This document shows, one piece after another, positions 12,441 to 24,240 of a stretch of 64,000 nucleotides of DNA. Every line of letters begins with the position of its first letter. Within the stretch, counting starts at the first letter, position 1. The notes beneath the pieces are model-generated. The model ran no database searches and was not told the origin of the DNA. It saw only the letters and a program-made list of their open reading frames with translations. Source of the stretch: Geosiphon pyriformis (Eukaryota; Glomeromycota; Glomeromycetes; Archaeosporales; Geosiphonaceae); NCBI GenBank assembly GCA_016748015.1, contig JAAOMT010000630.1:352708-416707 (forward strand). Reading direction: 5' to 3'. The translations under genes were made by a program, and so were the position numbers.

Positions 12441-15400
12441 AAACATAATAAATTATAACAATTATTCTCTTTATAGTTGAATTTTATAATTATAATTACA
12501 TTATCAGTATTTTTATTGAATAGAAAAAACAGAAAATTTGAATAATTATTTATTGCGTTCCAAAAGTACATTATAACACAAAGTTGTTTTTTTTGAAATT
12601 TTGCAAAATATTTTACTGTTCATAGAACAATTTTAAAAACAAAGTAATAAGAAATTAATTTCCTTTAAAATTTAAATATTTAAGTTTGGTAAGAAACAAA
12701 TTATGTTTATAAATATAAATTTAGTCTGTAAAAACTATACTTAATAATTTATTTATGCAATCAAATTAATTTAATGAATAACTTTTTTCATTTTACAAAT
12801 AAAAAAATAAAAACTTTTCTAATTTTTATTAAAAACTGTTTATTTTTTTAGCTGTACAATTTAATAATTTTTTAAATTTCTTCTAGTTGGCTATATTTTA
12901 AAAATTATAATTTGAAAACAATGATATTCAATTAAAATTATTAATACATTTACTTATAGTTTTTTTATTCTTAATTTCAGTTATTTTAAATACAGTTTAT
13001 GTTTCAGTAAAAAAATATTGACAACCATATTTTAAAAGAATACGCATTAAGCAATTTCAAAATTGTTTTTTGAAATATTGTGTTAAAATATGTTAATTTA
13101 TTAACTTATCTTTAAAAAAATTTATAACATAAATTTGAAAGAAGAATTAATATATTTAAAATTTGGGTGCTATTATTAGTTGAAAATTAATTCTTCATTT
13201 TGATTAATTTTTTTGCACGCAATGATTATTTGTTTTGCGCTTTTTTAATTCACTTTTTAAGTGGGTTTTTTTTGCTGCTTTTTGGTTTTAGTATTTTTTT
13301 TGTATAAACATATATTTTATTTTACTGATATATATTCTTCAAAATTTTAGCTTAGATTTTAACAATTTTATATTTTTAAAAATATTAATAAAGTATTGCA
13401 AATATTTTGAAAATTTTTGTTTATATGTATTTAAGGTTAATAAAGTTAAATTATATAAAAAGTTTGCTAGATACCTACAAGATTTATAATTATAAATATT
13501 ACTATGCATTATTTTTTATAGCAAGAATTTTCTAAAATTTATTTATATTCATGTTTAAACATAGTTCACAAAAAGTAAATGCTTCTTAATTGCTTAATTA
13601 ATTTTGTTAAAATTCTTATTGTGCATATGTTTTTAATAAAACTTAATAAGTAAATAAAAACAATTTTTTATAATTATATTTATTAAGTCTGAATAAGATT
13701 TTTTCAACAAAAAATATTTATTTTTAATTTTATGTACAATTTTATTATTTAATATTTAATTTATGGTCTTTTTGATCACATTCTAAATTTTGCATATTTA
13801 GTATTATTTTAATATTTGTATTTTTTTATGTTTATTCAAGACTATTGCAAAATCAAAACAGCAAACAAGTCATTATTTGTTTAAAATAAATTTGTAAACA
13901 TAATAAATAAGTATAAATTGAAATTAATTGCTATTACTTAATTTAAAATTGCAACTATGTATAAATTAAGGCTTTTATTTATTGAAATAATATTTTTAAT
14001 TTTAAAGTTTTTGATAATTATATAAATATTAAAATATTTAGAATTATTAAATGTTTAAAATATAGTTTTAATATATAAAGGTATTTTGTTTTACAATAAT
14101 AATAATAATAATTAGATTTGTTTTATATAAATAATTTGAAAAACAATATATATTGTCAATTATCAGTATAAAATTTAAAAATTAAAATTTTTTAATGTTT
14201 TTTCTGGTTACTTATCTGCTTCTAAGTAGCTTCTTTTTTTTTACATTGTTTAGTCTTTTTTTTAATTAAATTTTTAGTTTTTGCTGAGAAATTATTGAAA
14301 AATGTCAAATTTTTTCTTTTTTCTGGTCATAACTAAATAACATTAGTTTTTGATTTATTTATTTGCAGCAACCAAACCATTTTATTTTTGGATAGACTTT
14401 TTTTATCAATTTCGGTTTTATTTTCACTTTTGGCTTCAGTTTCAGTTTTTATATTAAATCTCTTTATGCTGTTTTAGATTTGGTTTAGATCAACTAATAT
14501 TTTAATCACAGATTTCTTGCAATATAGGATATAAATAAATTAAAAAAAATATTAATTAATATAAATACAATTTTGTATAGCCTATTTTTTTATCTATAAA
14601 ATAGTCATGTTTAAATAATTTGCCAAATTATTTACATTTGCTATAATACTTATATTTATCTTATATAGTGTTTATTATAAATTTAAAGTATTAATGTCTT
14701 AATTATAATAGTGTTGTAATTGAATTTTTAGTTTTTAGTTTTAATAAATATTTGATTATATTTAGTTACATTTTTCCGAATTAGTTATTAATATAATTAT
14801 TAACTTAATTATTAATCTAATTATAAATTAAATTATTAATAACATTACTAATCTGATTATTAAATTTTTTTAAAAATTATATAAGAAAATACCTCAGTAT
14901 TATTGAAGATATTTATATTAATCAAGTTTTAAAAACAATTTATTAGCAAGATTAATATTATAATTTTAATATCCTTTCATTATTATTTTTTTTGTTTAGC
15001 TTTTGTAAAGTAATTGAATAAAAATTTTCTGAAAAGTATAAACAATATTTGTTATTAAATTTTAAGAAGCATTAATTTAAAACATAGAATTTTAAAAGCT
15101 GTGTTATCTTTATTAATAATACAAACTATCTTTTTACATTTAAGTTTTATTAATTCTTTTTGAAAATAATAACAACTAAAATATCTATGAAATTAATTTT
15201 GCATATTATTTTTTACAAATTAAAATTACTTTTTTAGTTGAACTTTTCTTTGATCATTTTCTTATTATACAATATTTGTTTTTTTTGCTATTTAATAGTG
15301 TGTGTATTTTAATTCATAACAATATTTTATTAAAAAAAAATCAAGTAATTTTTTTAAACTTAAAATATAGTGTATTTTATTATGAATATTAATTTAAACA

Positions 15401-16169
15401 ATATTTAAAAATTTGTGAATTTTGATAAAATTATAATTTATTAAAATGTTTTATAAATTATTAACACTAATAAAGCTGAATAATATTTTGATAATATAAT
15501 TATAGTTATTTATTTTTTAAAATAGTGTAATTTTGATTGGCTAGTCATTAAATTATTATTTAAGTAATAAATAAGATATACATATATTTTTATTTAAAAT
15601 TGCAAAATCAATTTATAATATTACAATAGTTTTATTTTGTAAATAATAATAATTTTTATAATTTTCAATTAATTATTATTATTATTTAATTATATTATTA
15701 TTATACTGTTACAATTGAATTTCAATTCAATAAAATTCATGACTCTTTTTTTATTTTTTAATCATGTATTAGTAATTATATTATATATTTTAAATTATTT
15801 AACTTAATTATTGAATTATTCAGTTAATTTAGTTGTTAACTTAATCAATTTTTTTATTGAATATATAAAAAAACTCTCTTAAAACTGCGAAAAAGCATTA
15901 CTTTTAAATTAGACAATCTTTTTCTTAATACTTTAAGTTAATACAAAGGCATTTTTTTCAACAATAATATTAAAATTAACTTAAAAAATAAAAAATCTGC
16001 TTATATGATATGAAATGTGAAACTGATTTTTTAATTGAATTATTATATATTTGATTTGGTTTTTTCAAGTAATTTTTATTAATTTATATTGTTACAATTG
16101 AATTTTGAATTTGAATATTATATATGCTTTATTCCTCTTTTTATTGTGTGTATAAAATTATTTTAAAAC
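12441..16169. other. AT-rich spacer with dispersed repeats
   Basis: No gene is seen. The sequence is low-complexity A/T throughout. About 14760-15300 resembles 61720-62180 in the same orientation: runs of TTAATTATTAACTTAATTAT, then a conserved ACTAAAATATCTATGAAATT block. The related phrase TACAATTGAATTT recurs near 15710 and 16090. These look like old copies of a dispersed element whose coding part is gone. Confidence 0.5.
14760..15300 (+). repeat. Dispersed repeat, related copy at ~61720-62180
   Basis: It starts with alternating TTATTAA/TTAATTA modules (AATTATTAACTTAATTATTA) and continues into a block shared with 61720-62180, where AACTAAAATATCTATGAAAT and TTAATTTTGCATATTA have near-identical counterparts. 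Related TTAATAATTAA module arrays are seen at ~21265-21340 (inverted) and ~28303-28372. The family is unknown. Confidence 0.45.
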
Positions 16170-16690
16170 ATGTTAATATTTTGTCGGCTTTCCATTCATA
16201 TCCAAAACTCCTTTAGATTTTTGTGACATTGGATATACAACTTTCCAAAAAATTGAAGTACTAAATTGGACGACTTTTCTCTTAGAGCAGCCTTAATTCT
16301 TCTACAATCTTTAGAAAATTTTGGCGTTTCTGGATATTATTATCCAGATATTTTGATCGGATTAAAGTCGGGGATGTAGGCCAATTCATAGTTTTTTTGT
16401 AGACTATTTTATAGCTTCATTTACAGTATAAATTGTTGTATTATTTTGTTGAAACACCAAATTTTTCCTTTACCAATAAACAAGCTATTTTGTAAAAATG
16501 GTTTAATATTTTTTTAAAAACCTTTGAATTAAATTTTCTATTAATTTTTTCTTTGTTTTTGTCAAAAATACTAACAGACTCTTGATTTCTTTTATAAAAA
16601 ATATCCAAACTATTACCAAGCTGATTAATTGTGTACGGATATGTTTCATATTTCCACCAAACAATATTTTGTCCAGCATATGTTTAAATG
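16170..16690 (-). pseudogene. Tc1/mariner-type transposase relic
   Basis: Read on the minus strand with frameshifts, the order of Tc1/mariner landmarks is visible. There is a VFQQNNTTIYT segment where the family has FQQDNAPIHT, so the catalytic Asp is lost. After it, near 16355-16395, comes YELAYIPDFNPIK, matching the WPAxSPDLNPIE block. It ends in ELRAALREKSSNLVLQFF with a basic C-terminus. Several stops and frame changes make it inactive. No terminal inverted repeats are evident, so only the 3' half of the gene seems to survive. Confidence 0.6.
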
Positions 16691-18111
16691 TTGAAAAAAA
16701 TAATAAACAAAAAATTTGAACTATGAATATTTCAATAGGAAAATTTTTACGTTTTTATTTATTAATCCGACGGGCATTATTTTCCAACATGGTTGTAAAT
16801 TGAGAATAGTAAAGATTATTCATGCTTTTTTAATCTTTCATTTAATTTTCTTTAATATATGTATTCAGGTATTATTGCAAATCAATAAAATATAACAAAT
16901 ATTATTATTTGTTAAGTAAAACATTTGACAAAAGCTTTGTAGTTTTCTTTAACAGTTCAAACAAAATAAAAAGATAAAAAAATATCCATTGAATTTTATA
17001 AATTAAAAAGGTCATTAAAACACATCCTTACAAGTAATTACTATAATGATGATTATTATTATTATCAAAATATATAAAAAAACAAAATATTTATTGGTGA
17101 CAAGAAAATATAAAGCCAGCTTTAATTTTTTGTATTTTTCTATTGTAATAATATAGTATTTTACTTTGCTTGAATATTAAGTTCAATTTTCAAATATTCA
17201 ATTTTCTTAAAATTACAATTGTATGCAATTTATCCCCGAAAAAATTTGGAGCTTTAATTTTTTTGACTTATTTTACTAATAAATTGATTCTTTTTAATTT
17301 TTTTTGTCATCAGATTTAAAACACGGGTAAAACATTTATAGTATAGTAATTCAACGTTTTCGTGGTTACATGCTAAAAAGTAATTGCGTATTTATCATTT
17401 GTGATAAGTGTTATTATTTTATTATTTAATTCAAATTTTTGAAGAAAAGTAATTGTCATTGCATATTAATACCTGTATGTTAAATTGTAAAAAAAATGAT
17501 ATTAAATAAAAATTTTATAAATAATAACTTCTAAAAATTTTATAGCAAAATTTTTTTTGCAGATTGTTAAAATAGATGGCACATTTTGTAATAATGTTTA
17601 ACAAAGAAAATTATCATATAAATTATTATATAAAATTTCGAATGAATTAATTAATTTTGAATTTTAAATTCAAAAAGTAGATATAATTTATTTTTAAATT
17701 CTAATTTTTATTTTTTTACTTTTTATTTAAATACTAAATTAAATCATAGTATTTTTAAACAATGTGATTATAAAAAATATATTATTATTACAAATAGCAA
17801 ATAGAAATTAATTAATATCTATTAAGAATTATTAATACATTTGTAAATTGGCAATAAGCTGTTGACGCGTTAATTATATGATGAGCAATAAAAAAAAATA
17901 AACAAGGGGTAAAACTAGAAAGTCCATAACTGAGGATACAGATTTTTTTCCCATTATATAGTTTCCTTAATAATGAAATCGATCAGGTTATTATCATCAA
18001 CATCTAATCTTATCTATAACTGCGCTGGTGCTAAAAACCTTCAGAATAGATTATTCTTTGTAAAATGTGGGACTTTCCCTCTATATTCTCAGCATAAAGC
18101 TTTTTTAGATT
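16691..18111. other. AT-rich intergenic sequence
   Basis: No gene is seen. The first part may hold further decayed transposon sequence. From about 17960 the sequence becomes homologous to the upstream region of gene D (24200-24350), including the shared stretch around AACTGCGCTGGTGCTAAAAA. Confidence 0.5.
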
Positions 18112-18116
18112 TTGGC

Positions 18117-18123
18117 TATAAAA
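18117..18123 (+). promoter_or_regulatory. TATA box of BTB pseudogene C
   Basis: TATAAAA lies within TTTTGGCTATAAAAACC, 58 nt before the ATG at 18175. It has the same core and nearly the same spacing as in genes D and F. Confidence 0.6.
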
Positions 18124-18174
18124 ACCCCCCGGCTTATCGCTTTGCCTAAGGGCCTCGAGGAAAAGATTGTTAAT

Positions 18175-19258
18175 ATGTCCGACATTTCTAACTTTCAAAT
18201 AAAATTTTGTGCAGATATTGGAAAACTTCTAGAGCAAAACAATACATATGATGTAATTATTCATGTCTGTCAAGAACCAAACATAAAAAAATATATGACC
18301 CATTCTCTTGTACTGTGTGCAAGGTCGCGTTACTTTCGCATCGGCCGATCAGCTACTTGGGCAAATAAAGAAGATGGAATCTTTGTATTCAAAAAGCCAA
18401 ACATTTTACCAGAAGTGTTTGAAATTATTTTAAGGTATGTTCTAAAATATTTAGCGTTTAAGAAATATTTTTAAAATATACTGAAAATTTATTGGCCTTT
18501 TTTAAAAACGGGCTAGATTTTTATACAGTGCAACTATTGACTTGAAGAGTCATTCAGCTCCAGAAATTTTGAAACTTTTAGTTGCAGCTAATGAATTAGA
18601 ATTGGATGATTTATCGACTTAGAACCACTGCTCTCTCTAGTCCGATGGAGAGAAATTGAGTTATCTGATTTTGATCAAAAGGTTTTGCCTTATAAGCGGG
18701 CATTGTGTGAATTAGAGTATACCAATTCAATCTACTTTGAAACCTCGATTACCAACTCAAATCGACTCCACTATAATTGATAAGAAGATCGCAAGAGTAA
18801 TCGGTAATTGGATTGCAGGAACGAACTCGATATCAGAGCAAAAGCATTCCTACAAATTTGAAAACTTGTTTTGCACCAGTCGAGATGGATTTAATCATCA
18901 AAGTTTTGATTGAAAATGTGATAACAAAGGACCTACAGTTACTATTGTAAAGCTTTCATCGAGCAATACTATTGTTGGCGGTTATAATCCTCTAAACTGG
19001 ACCACTTATGGAAGTGTGGGAAGTTATAGGAATCCTTTTATTTTTCATTTTTCGGGCTTAACAAGTCGATCAGGGGAGATTTGTCGAGCCATTCAGCGTG
19101 CCCACTACCCTTTTTGTGACTATCCTGGTTATAAGCCAATTTTTGGTGGGAGAAAATGGTTCTCTATAAATAAAATTGATTATAATTTTCATAGTAGATT
19201 CCTTCCCCTAATGGAGGAATTTATGATGTGCAAAAATATGAAGTTTTTCGAGTTTTAG
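18175..19258 (+). pseudogene. BTB-BACK-TLDc pseudogene (locus C)
   Basis: Exon 1 (18175-18434) still encodes an intact BTB start, MSDISNFQIKFCADIG, and keeps a GTATGT donor at codon 87. The exon-2 counterpart begins after CTAG near 18510 with RFLYSATIDLKSH. At about 18618 the text jumps from DDLS straight to the LEPLL part of BACK, with a stop. About 420 bp present in the intact genes is missing. A second deletion (~39 bp) lies near 18710, and a TGA interrupts TLDc near 18913. The TLDc tail still resembles the family to 19258. Its front is closest to gene E and its middle to genes A/F. It cannot encode a full protein; a truncated BTB-only product is possible. Confidence 0.88.
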
Positions 19259-22200
19259 TGAAGAATTAAAATTAAATTTTTTCCCCTTGAGAAAAGTGGT
19301 AGCCAAAATTTTCCCACCCTGATATTCTAAGCTTATAAAACTCAATTATCTTTTTATAAATGTATTTTCATGTTTCCATCGGTAAATTTATTAAGCTTTT
19401 GAATTTTTTCGCCATTCTCTAGTTAATTTTTAGCTTTTATCATAAAATGGCTAAATCAAGCTTAAATACATAATTTAAGACTATTTGTGTTGCTAAAATA
19501 TTCAAATACGCTTAGCTAAAAAAATTGGCCGGTCTTATTGCTAAAATTTTACTATTTTTTTGAGAATATTTGAATCAAAGCTATAAATAAAGATAATTAA
19601 ATTTGCGTATGAAAATTTCAAGATATTTTCTGGTCCTTGTTACAATAAGAAGCCACCAAAAGTTCATCCTGATGTTTGACTAAAGATCACAAACAAAAAC
19701 GAGTAAAATGAATGCAAAGCCACTTAAATAACAACTGAAATAATTATTTTACTAATGAAATCGCTTTTCAAAATATAACCAAAAATATTTACTTGAAGTG
19801 ACTTTTTTATTAAAAAAAACTAAGTCTTTGTTTTAAAAGAATAATAAACGCGAAACTTTATGTTGAAAATTCGAAAATCATATTTCAAAATTTTCGAAAC
19901 AATAAAAAGGGCTAGCAGTTTCAGAAACTAACAATTCTAAACACACTAGTTGTTTTGCTTGATTATTCTTAGAATAATAATATTTAATTTATGAACTGAT
20001 TAATAAATAATTTGAATTCAAATTTTATTGAGAATTTATGAAATTTAATAAAAAAAGGTAATAAAATTATAAATAAGAAATTAAAATTATATTTTTAATA
20101 GTATAATACAATTCAATAAAATTAATAAAAACAAAAATGTGAAAAATTATAAAAAATAGCAAAAAAATTATATTACAATTCTATAATAACATTATTATAT
20201 ATAATTTGGACAGAAAGTAAAAACACAAATTCAAAACATATTTATTTGAAATATCTTAATAATAATAATTTTTTCGCATTTATGCATTATAAGTTTTCTT
20301 AAATACACTTTTTATATTTTTTTATTAACTTAAATAAAAATTAATTTTTATGATTTAACAATATTTGCTTTAAAATTTTGAATTGGTTGTAGCTCCTTAA
20401 GAATTTAATTTTCAAATTAAAAGTTAAAATTTTATAAAATTGGTTTTACAAGTAACTAAAAGTCTTTAAACTAAGTTTTTGGTTCTTTAAATACAAAAAT
20501 ACAAAAATAGTTTGTTGATATTTTTAATTATTTTTTCGTTTATTTTAAGATAATATTGCTTTTGTTAAAACCTGTAATCTTAATTAATTACTAGTTATAT
20601 AATTTGTTTATGAAAACCTGTTCAAAATTACATATTGTTATGGTTTTTTCAAAAATATTATAATATTACCTATAAAAATATTAGCATTTTATAATTATAG
20701 AAATTTTTTTGAATAACCAAAAATAAAACAAATTAGTAATTCAATATATCAGTTAGAAATTAAATTTCCAAAACATTAAAACCATTTTAAATTTAATTAA
20801 TATTGTGAATTATATAATAAATAACAAGTAAATTTTAACAATCTCAAAGAAAGCATTATTTTCATGTTATAATTAAAGTAACAACTGATAAATAACAAAT
20901 AAAACAATAAAAAATATATTTAGACTCAAATTGCAATTGATAATTTTTTCAAAGAAAGTTTTACGGTTGCTTATAATTCTATATTTTAATTGATATTTTT
21001 GAAATTTAATAACAAATTATTATTTTTTAACAGTTTTTTATTTAATGAATTATAAAACCACATTTTTTTATTTTTTAAATAAATTTAACAAATACCAATC
21101 AAAAAAATAAAAGTTGACTTTAATTTAAAGATAAAAAAATGTTAAAAATATAATGATAATTCCATAAATAGATAATTCTTTAGTTTTAAATACTTTTTAC
21201 AGTTTTGAAAAATATTGTTTATATAACTCAAAAAAAAATTAGTAATCACATCAATTATTATATTAAAACGTAAGTTAATATTCAACTTAATAATTAATTA
21301 ACAATTAAGTTATTAATCAAGTTAATAATAAAATTAAAATTAAAATGACTAAATATGGAATATTAATAACTAATACATGATTGATATAAATAAATATTAA
21401 TTACTATAATATAATAATAAATTTTTTCAACTATAATCATACTTTCAATATATTTTTGATGTTAATTTAATTCAAAAAATATATAAATATTTTATATTAA
21501 TGTTTATATAAACTGAAATTATAATCATATAATAATTAAATATTATCATTGTATTTTATTTTTGCTATTTAAATTATCTTAATTATTTATCTTTTAATAT
21601 TTAACTATTGTTTTTATTTATCAAATTTTTTGCTATTTGTTAATTTCTTATTTTAATCTGTAACAATATAAATTAATATTTATTGAAATGTTATTTTAAT
21701 AAGAATTAATATTGATTAAATTAATAGTTTTGTTAATAAAAACATATTTTATATATAATTAAGTTAATATTAATTACTATTTTCCAATTTTAAATATTTA
21801 TGATTTTGGTTATTTTTTTGTTTTTAAGCCAAATTTTGTAGTTTATTTTAATAAAATTCTTTATTTGTAAAAATTATAAAAATAATTAAAAAAGAGAAAA
21901 CTTATTAGTTAAGAATTAATTAATTGCAAAACAAATAATTAGTTATAAATAAAACTAATTATGTAAAACCATTAAAAAAAATTATTATACATTTAAATAT
22001 TACTTTATAATAAATTGGTTTATATATTAATTACAAAAAATGCATCTGATAATCTGACTTATTTGAGAATTTCATCGATTGGAAAATCAAAAAATACGAA
22101 AAAATAACTGAATATTTTAAATGTTTAAATGATCTAATAAAATAGTATGATGCAAATAAAATTAAATAATATAAATTACTTACAAATAAAACTGTTGGTT

Positions 22201-22707
22201 TAGTATTAGATATCTTATGTTATTTTCAATATCAGTTTAAACAATCAATTTAATTATTACTAGTTTCCCATTTTTAAACTCATCTATTTTAATACATAGG
22301 AAAATTTTGAAAAGCACATAAATAAAATCCTAAATTTTAGATACTTTAATTTCTTTGTATTTTCTCATGAATTGTAAACCAAATATCAGAAAACAGATGA
22401 GAAAGTTTGTGAAATTAACACTTTTATAGAAAAAAAGTCGCTTTCTTGGTTTCAATAAGTTAAAATTACCAATTTTATTATTATTAAACATCAGGTTTAA
22501 AATTAAAATCTGAATACATTAAAATAACGTTACATCATTTTTAAGTCAAATTTGCCTATAGAAGTATGTAACATCTTTTTGAAGCTATAGTTATTGAATT
22601 TTATTCGTAAACAGATAACACGGGCTAGCAAATTGACGAAAACTTATAAAGCAAACAAATATTCATGTTAGATACCACTCTTTAAAAGGAAGATCAAGTT
22701 AAATGCT
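19259..22707. other. AT-rich spacer, right part inside the inverted duplication
   Basis: 19260-19960 is moderately AT-rich with no recognisable gene. 19960-21480 is low-complexity A/T, with an inverted copy of the TTAATAATTAA module array near 21265-21340. From ~21500 to 22707 the sequence is the 3' flank of gene D and matches 11342-12440 in inverted orientation. Confidence 0.5.
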
Positions 22708-24183
22708 TTATAAAACTCTAAAAACTTCATATTCTTGCATCTGATAGTTATTACCTGCACTAAAGGAAGGAAAAATATTTGGATAACAATTCCCTGCAGA
22801 ATGACGCCAATACGTCCGATTTATATGGAAATCATATCCACCACCAAAAGTTGGTCCATAACTAGGATTATTATAAACAGCATTTTGGTAGGTGGTAACT
22901 CGACCAATCTTCCCTGATTGACTACTCGAATCCGAAAACTGAAAAATAAAAGTAGAATCCGAATTTTGGTAAGTTCCATTACTGATCCAGTGTAGAGGAT
23001 TATAAGCGCCAACAATAATATTGTATGATAAAAGCTTCACAATAGTAACTGTAGGTCCTTTGCTATCACATCTACTATGAAAAGTTCTATCATTAAATCC
23101 ATCCCGATTGGCGCGAAACAAGTTTTCAAATTTGTAAGAATGCTTTTGCTCTGATATCGAGTTCGTTCCTGCTATCCAATTACGATTACAGCTGCAATCT
23201 TCTTATTAATTATGGTGGAGTCAATTTGAGTTGCGGATCGAGCCTTCAAAGTAGATTGAATTGGTATACTCGAATTCAGATAATGCTCGATGATGCTTTT
23301 GTAAAGAGGCTTGGGTAGGACTCGCTTATAAGGCAAAACTTTTTGCTGAAAATTTAAAGACTTAATCTCTCCCCATCGGATTAGAGGGAGCAGCGGCTCT
23401 AAGGTAGCTGCTACTGTAGTGAAATCTTCTCGAGACCATTTAGAAACCTCCTTTCCTAAAGATGTGTGTTGTGCCGTACCCCAATCAATTAAATACTCCC
23501 AAATTTTTATTTCTTCAATGTCAAGGTCATCCCGTTTCACGAGCATTAAAAGAATTGATCTGTCGATAGAGCGAAAACCCTTTGATTCAAAAATTAATTT
23601 CGGGTTTGCACAAATAGCCTCGAGACAATAATCACGGAGGCTGTGACACGCTTCATGGCGGAAAACAATATCAAGCACTTGCACGGGATCCTGGTGTAAC
23701 CATTCACGTTTCTCTTTGATCAAGTATTGTTGTATATGAGCCGATAAATCATCCAATTCTAATTCATCAACTGCAACCAAAAGTTTCAAAATTTCTGAAC
23801 CTTCCTGACCTTTCAGGTCAACAGTTGCGCTGTATAAAAATCTATTAAGATTTTGAAAAAGTTTTAAAAAATGGTAAAGACATTTAAAAATAACCATCAA
23901 TTACTAAATATTCGAAAGCATACTTTAAAATAATTTCAAAAACTTCGGGTAACATGTTTGGCTTTTTAAACATAAAAATTCCATCTTTTTTCTTTGCCCA
24001 ATCAGCTGATAGACCGATGCGAAAGTAACGCGACCTCGCACATAGTATAAGAGAATGGGCCTTGTACTTTTTCACGTTTGGTTCTTGACCGACAAGAATA
24101 ATTACATCGTGTACATTATTTTGTTCCAGAATTTTTCCGATATCAGCGCATAGCTTTATTTGAAAGTTAGAAATCTCAGTCAT
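21500..24183 (-). repeat. Right arm of inverted duplication (partner 9863-~12440)
   Basis: This is the reverse-complement counterpart of BTB gene B and its 3' flank. It carries extra segments absent from the left arm, for example ~22360-22400 and ~22020-22080. The right arm ends at the start codon of gene D. Upstream of that ATG the sequence is like pseudogene C, not like gene B. Confidence 0.8.
22708..24183 (-). pseudogene. BTB-BACK-TLDc gene D, single-base frameshift
   Basis: Exon 1 is 23924-24183, exon 2 is 22708-23841, and the intron is 82 bp (GTATGC...AATAG). All domains and the ending MQEYEVFRVL are present, and the sequence is very close to gene B. One base is missing near 23183: the other copies read AATCGGTAATTGG (IGNW) and this one reads AATCGTAATTGG. 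This shifts the frame at the start of TLDc and brings a stop a few codons later. With the base restored the gene would be family-length. It is either a very young pseudogene or an assembly or sequencing error. As written, it encodes BTB plus BACK but no TLDc. A polyadenylation signal lies at 22600-22605. Confidence 0.85.
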
Positions 24184-24233
24184 AATAAGTATGTTATTCT
24201 CGAGTTCCGTGGGCAAAGCAATAAGCTGGGGAG

Positions 24234-24240
24234 TTTTATA
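24234..24240 (-). promoter_or_regulatory. TATA box of BTB gene D
   Basis: TATAAAA on the minus strand, within TTTTGGCTATAAAACTCC, 57 nt upstream of the ATG at 24183. Core and spacing are shared with pseudogene C and gene F. Confidence 0.62.
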
